Positions 15,958 to 17,179 of a DNA stretch of 17,179 nucleotides are shown piece by piece. Made by a program: the position numbers and the translations under genes. Under the pieces are notes generated by a model that worked only from the letters and a program-made list of their open reading frames with translations, had not been told where the DNA came from and ran no database searches. This DNA is from Setomelanomma holmii. Taxonomy: Eukaryota > Ascomycota > Dothideomycetes > Pleosporales > Phaeosphaeriaceae. The stretch is from NCBI GenBank assembly GCA_010015745.1, contig ML978408.1, positions 1 to 17,179 of the forward strand, given 5' to 3'. How positions within the stretch are numbered: the first letter of the stretch is position 1; each line of letters begins with the position of its first letter.

Positions 15958-16893
15958 TTTAAAACGTGGGCCAAGAGGTACTGTGCGTAGCTCGAGGATG
16001 AACACGCTCTCGGAAATCCAATGTACTGACAACAGTGAGTAGATAAAGAAATAGAGCCATTGATCTAGCAGATCCAGTGCCTGGCCAACCGTGTTGCACA
16101 AGCGAGGTTTCGCAGGCCACGTTGGAGTTGCACTGCAGGCGAAACATCCTGTCAAATCTGGTGCCGTCCAAATGCCACTCAACGGTCCGACTTCCTCGGA
16201 AGTAAGCAGCATATATTAGGGCTATATCGCCAAGATGCGCTACGAGGAACCTGAAGAAGACCTGGATCGCCATCGTTTCGGCTCTGGAGACTAGACGTCG
16301 GTCGCTGTTTGTTACGATGATGCGTCAGACACTCGGATGGCTTTGAGGAGCGACGCGACCCTCAGAACCTCCTCGTACTGAGTCCTTAGTCCGCCTCTAG
16401 CACTGTCATTGCAGACCCGCGTCCATGGCCATTCGTCTTGGGATCGCAATATGAATAGGCTGTGGCGTCCCGGCTCTTCTCATATTTGCCGTTGACCTCA
16501 GATAGATACATGGTTAAGGCAAAGAGGCTCTCAAGGTTGTTTGGGTCAAGAGATCAAGCGAAGCCGCAATTTCGTAGAGTCAGACGCGTGTTCTTCGCGA
16601 CGCACCATGATACTCACCTACGGGAATGAACCGCAAGATGTTGTGAGGCAGAGCGACACGTAGAAATGCGCCGGCGCGACTGCACTAAATTAGCACGCTG
16701 CGCCACGCTGAGGCAGGCATAGCGCCCGCTTCTCCATTCATGCTTCCCCCCAGTCTCTACGCAACTGCTTGCACCGGATTGCTAACTCCACAGGCGTGAA
16801 CAACATCTATCACAAATCGCTTGCGGAGATCACAAATCGCGACCAAGACCACGGAAGCAGCTCTCGTAAGGATCAACACTAGCAAGGCTGAAG
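15958..16893. other. Region upstream of the aminopeptidase; possible unassigned minus-strand exons
   Basis: No complete gene model was found. On the minus strand several stretches look coding. One is 16618-16679 (AGAFLRVALPHNILRFIPV), bounded by an acceptor-like GCTAATTTAGTGCAG and a consensus donor GTGAGT. Another is 16386-16553 (LFALTMYLSEVNGKYEKSRD…), and another is 16312-16479 in a different frame (WPWTRVCNDSARGG, TQYEEVLRVASLLKAIRV), ending in TAA. The last two overlap in different frames, so at most one is real over the overlap. They may be exons or relics of a gene of unknown family. A 12-bp repeat ATCACAAATCGC recurs 20 bp apart at 16809 and 16829. The aminopeptidase promoter must lie near 15958-16300. 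Confidence 0.35.
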
Positions 16894-17026
16894 TGTAACG
16901 GTACGGAGGGGGAGGACTGCGCTGAATTGACTACCTGAGGTGGGCGGAGCTACATATATAGACTGCCATACATGAGCTATCCCAACTCGTACTAGAGTGG
17001 GTCTGGGCAAGGCCCAAACCGTTACA
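16894..17026 (-). mobile_element. LTR (133 bp) of a Ty1/copia retrotransposon
   Basis: Bounded by TGTAACGGT and its inverse ACCGTTACA, so it has the TG...CA ends of an LTR with 9-bp perfect inverted termini. A TATATA motif lies inside at 16955-16960. On the minus strand it follows directly after the polyprotein end and a polypurine tract, so it is the 3' LTR of a minus-strand element. The adjacent TGAAG (16889-16893) would be the 5-bp target duplication; its partner lies beyond the window, so this cannot be tested here. Confidence 0.82.
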
Positions 17027-17035
17027 CTCCCCCCC
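17027..17035 (-). other. Polypurine tract of the retrotransposon
   Basis: On the minus strand GGGGGGGAG directly abuts the TG start of the LTR. This is the expected position and composition of the plus-strand primer site of an LTR retrotransposon. It is short, but it is placed exactly between the polyprotein stop region and the LTR. Confidence 0.7.
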
Positions 17036-17059
17036 AGCTGCCGTGATCAACAAAGCTGG

Positions 17060-17179
17060 CTAGTACCAATGCCGCAGCTCTGCTGGCTCTTGAGTCTCAA
17101 CCGGAGCAGTGAGTAGCTGGTGAACATTCTCAAGCCCTAGCTGCCTCACAAACTCAGCGTGTTTCTGCCTCACAAGGGA
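17060..17179 (-). CDS. Ty1/copia polyprotein, C-terminal end (partial)
   Basis: The last 39 codons and stop of a minus-strand frame that continues beyond the right edge. It contains RQKHAEFVRQLGLENVHQLL, which resembles the region just after the RNase H domain at the end of copia Pol polyproteins, where residues of the type 'LTK.L...KH..F...LGL' are usual. The stop (17060-17062) is about 25 bp before the polypurine tract and LTR. Whether the rest of the polyprotein is intact cannot be judged. Confidence 0.72.
   Translation of the reverse strand, partial: SLVRQKHAEFVRQLGLENVHQLLTAPVETQEPAELRHWY

Noticed and set aside
15793..16273. Minus-strand frames starting at 16212 or 16273 as an N-terminal extension or separate gene
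   Set aside because: The aminopeptidase has a clear signal peptide starting at 15957; the upstream residues look non-coding and would bury the signal.
16630..16730. Possible tRNA-like GC-rich segment
   Set aside because: No acceptor stem, A-box or B-box arrangement could be drawn.
1..17179. CRISPR array or bacterial operon features
   Set aside because: Spliced genes and fungal transposons show a eukaryotic nuclear locus; the only tandem array has 10-bp units without spacers.

Overview
The window looks like nuclear DNA of a filamentous ascomycete (Pezizomycotina; a Dothideomycete would fit, but this is inference). The evidence is short introns (mostly 48-56 bp, GT...AG) in every gene that can be modelled, an iterative fungal polyketide synthase, a secreted M28 aminopeptidase, a TMEM14 gene, and a Fot1/pogo transposon carrying the mutation pattern of repeat-induced point mutation (RIP). 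Every supported gene lies on the minus strand.

Layout by coordinate: 1-342 is a 10-bp minisatellite followed by GC-rich palindromes. 533-1767 is a three-exon drug/metabolite (EamA/SLC35-like) transporter. 2195-4470 is a decayed FAD-linked oxidase (berberine-bridge-enzyme family), interrupted by a 128-bp hAT-type MITE with perfect 8-bp target duplications, by a second insertion between 11-bp direct repeats, and by frameshifts. 5555-10930 is an intact partially reducing PKS of the 6-methylsalicylic acid synthase/mellein synthase type (KS-AT-TH/DH-KR-ACP). 11745-12170 is a complete three-exon TMEM14 gene. 12251-14568 is a full-length Fot1/pogo-like transposon with about 53-bp TIRs, TA duplication and a RIP-inactivated transposase. 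14710-15957 is a three-exon M28 aminopeptidase. 16894-17179 is the 3' end of a Ty1/copia retrotransposon (end of the polyprotein, polypurine tract, 133-bp LTR), cut by the window edge.

Functionally, the PKS, the adjacent FAD oxidase and the transporter look like the core of a small secondary-metabolite cluster. 6-MSAS-type enzymes are elsewhere clustered with FAD-linked oxidases of this family, for example in the patulin pathway. Here the PKS frame is intact while the tailoring oxidase is broken in several places, so the locus may make the bare PKS product or be eroding. The aminopeptidase and TMEM14 genes look like ordinary neighbours; before the transposon arrived they would have been about 220 bp apart.

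Four stretches (1770-1964, 5129-5370, 11307-11534, 16312-16681) have coding-like composition but could not be assigned to a family or a full gene model.
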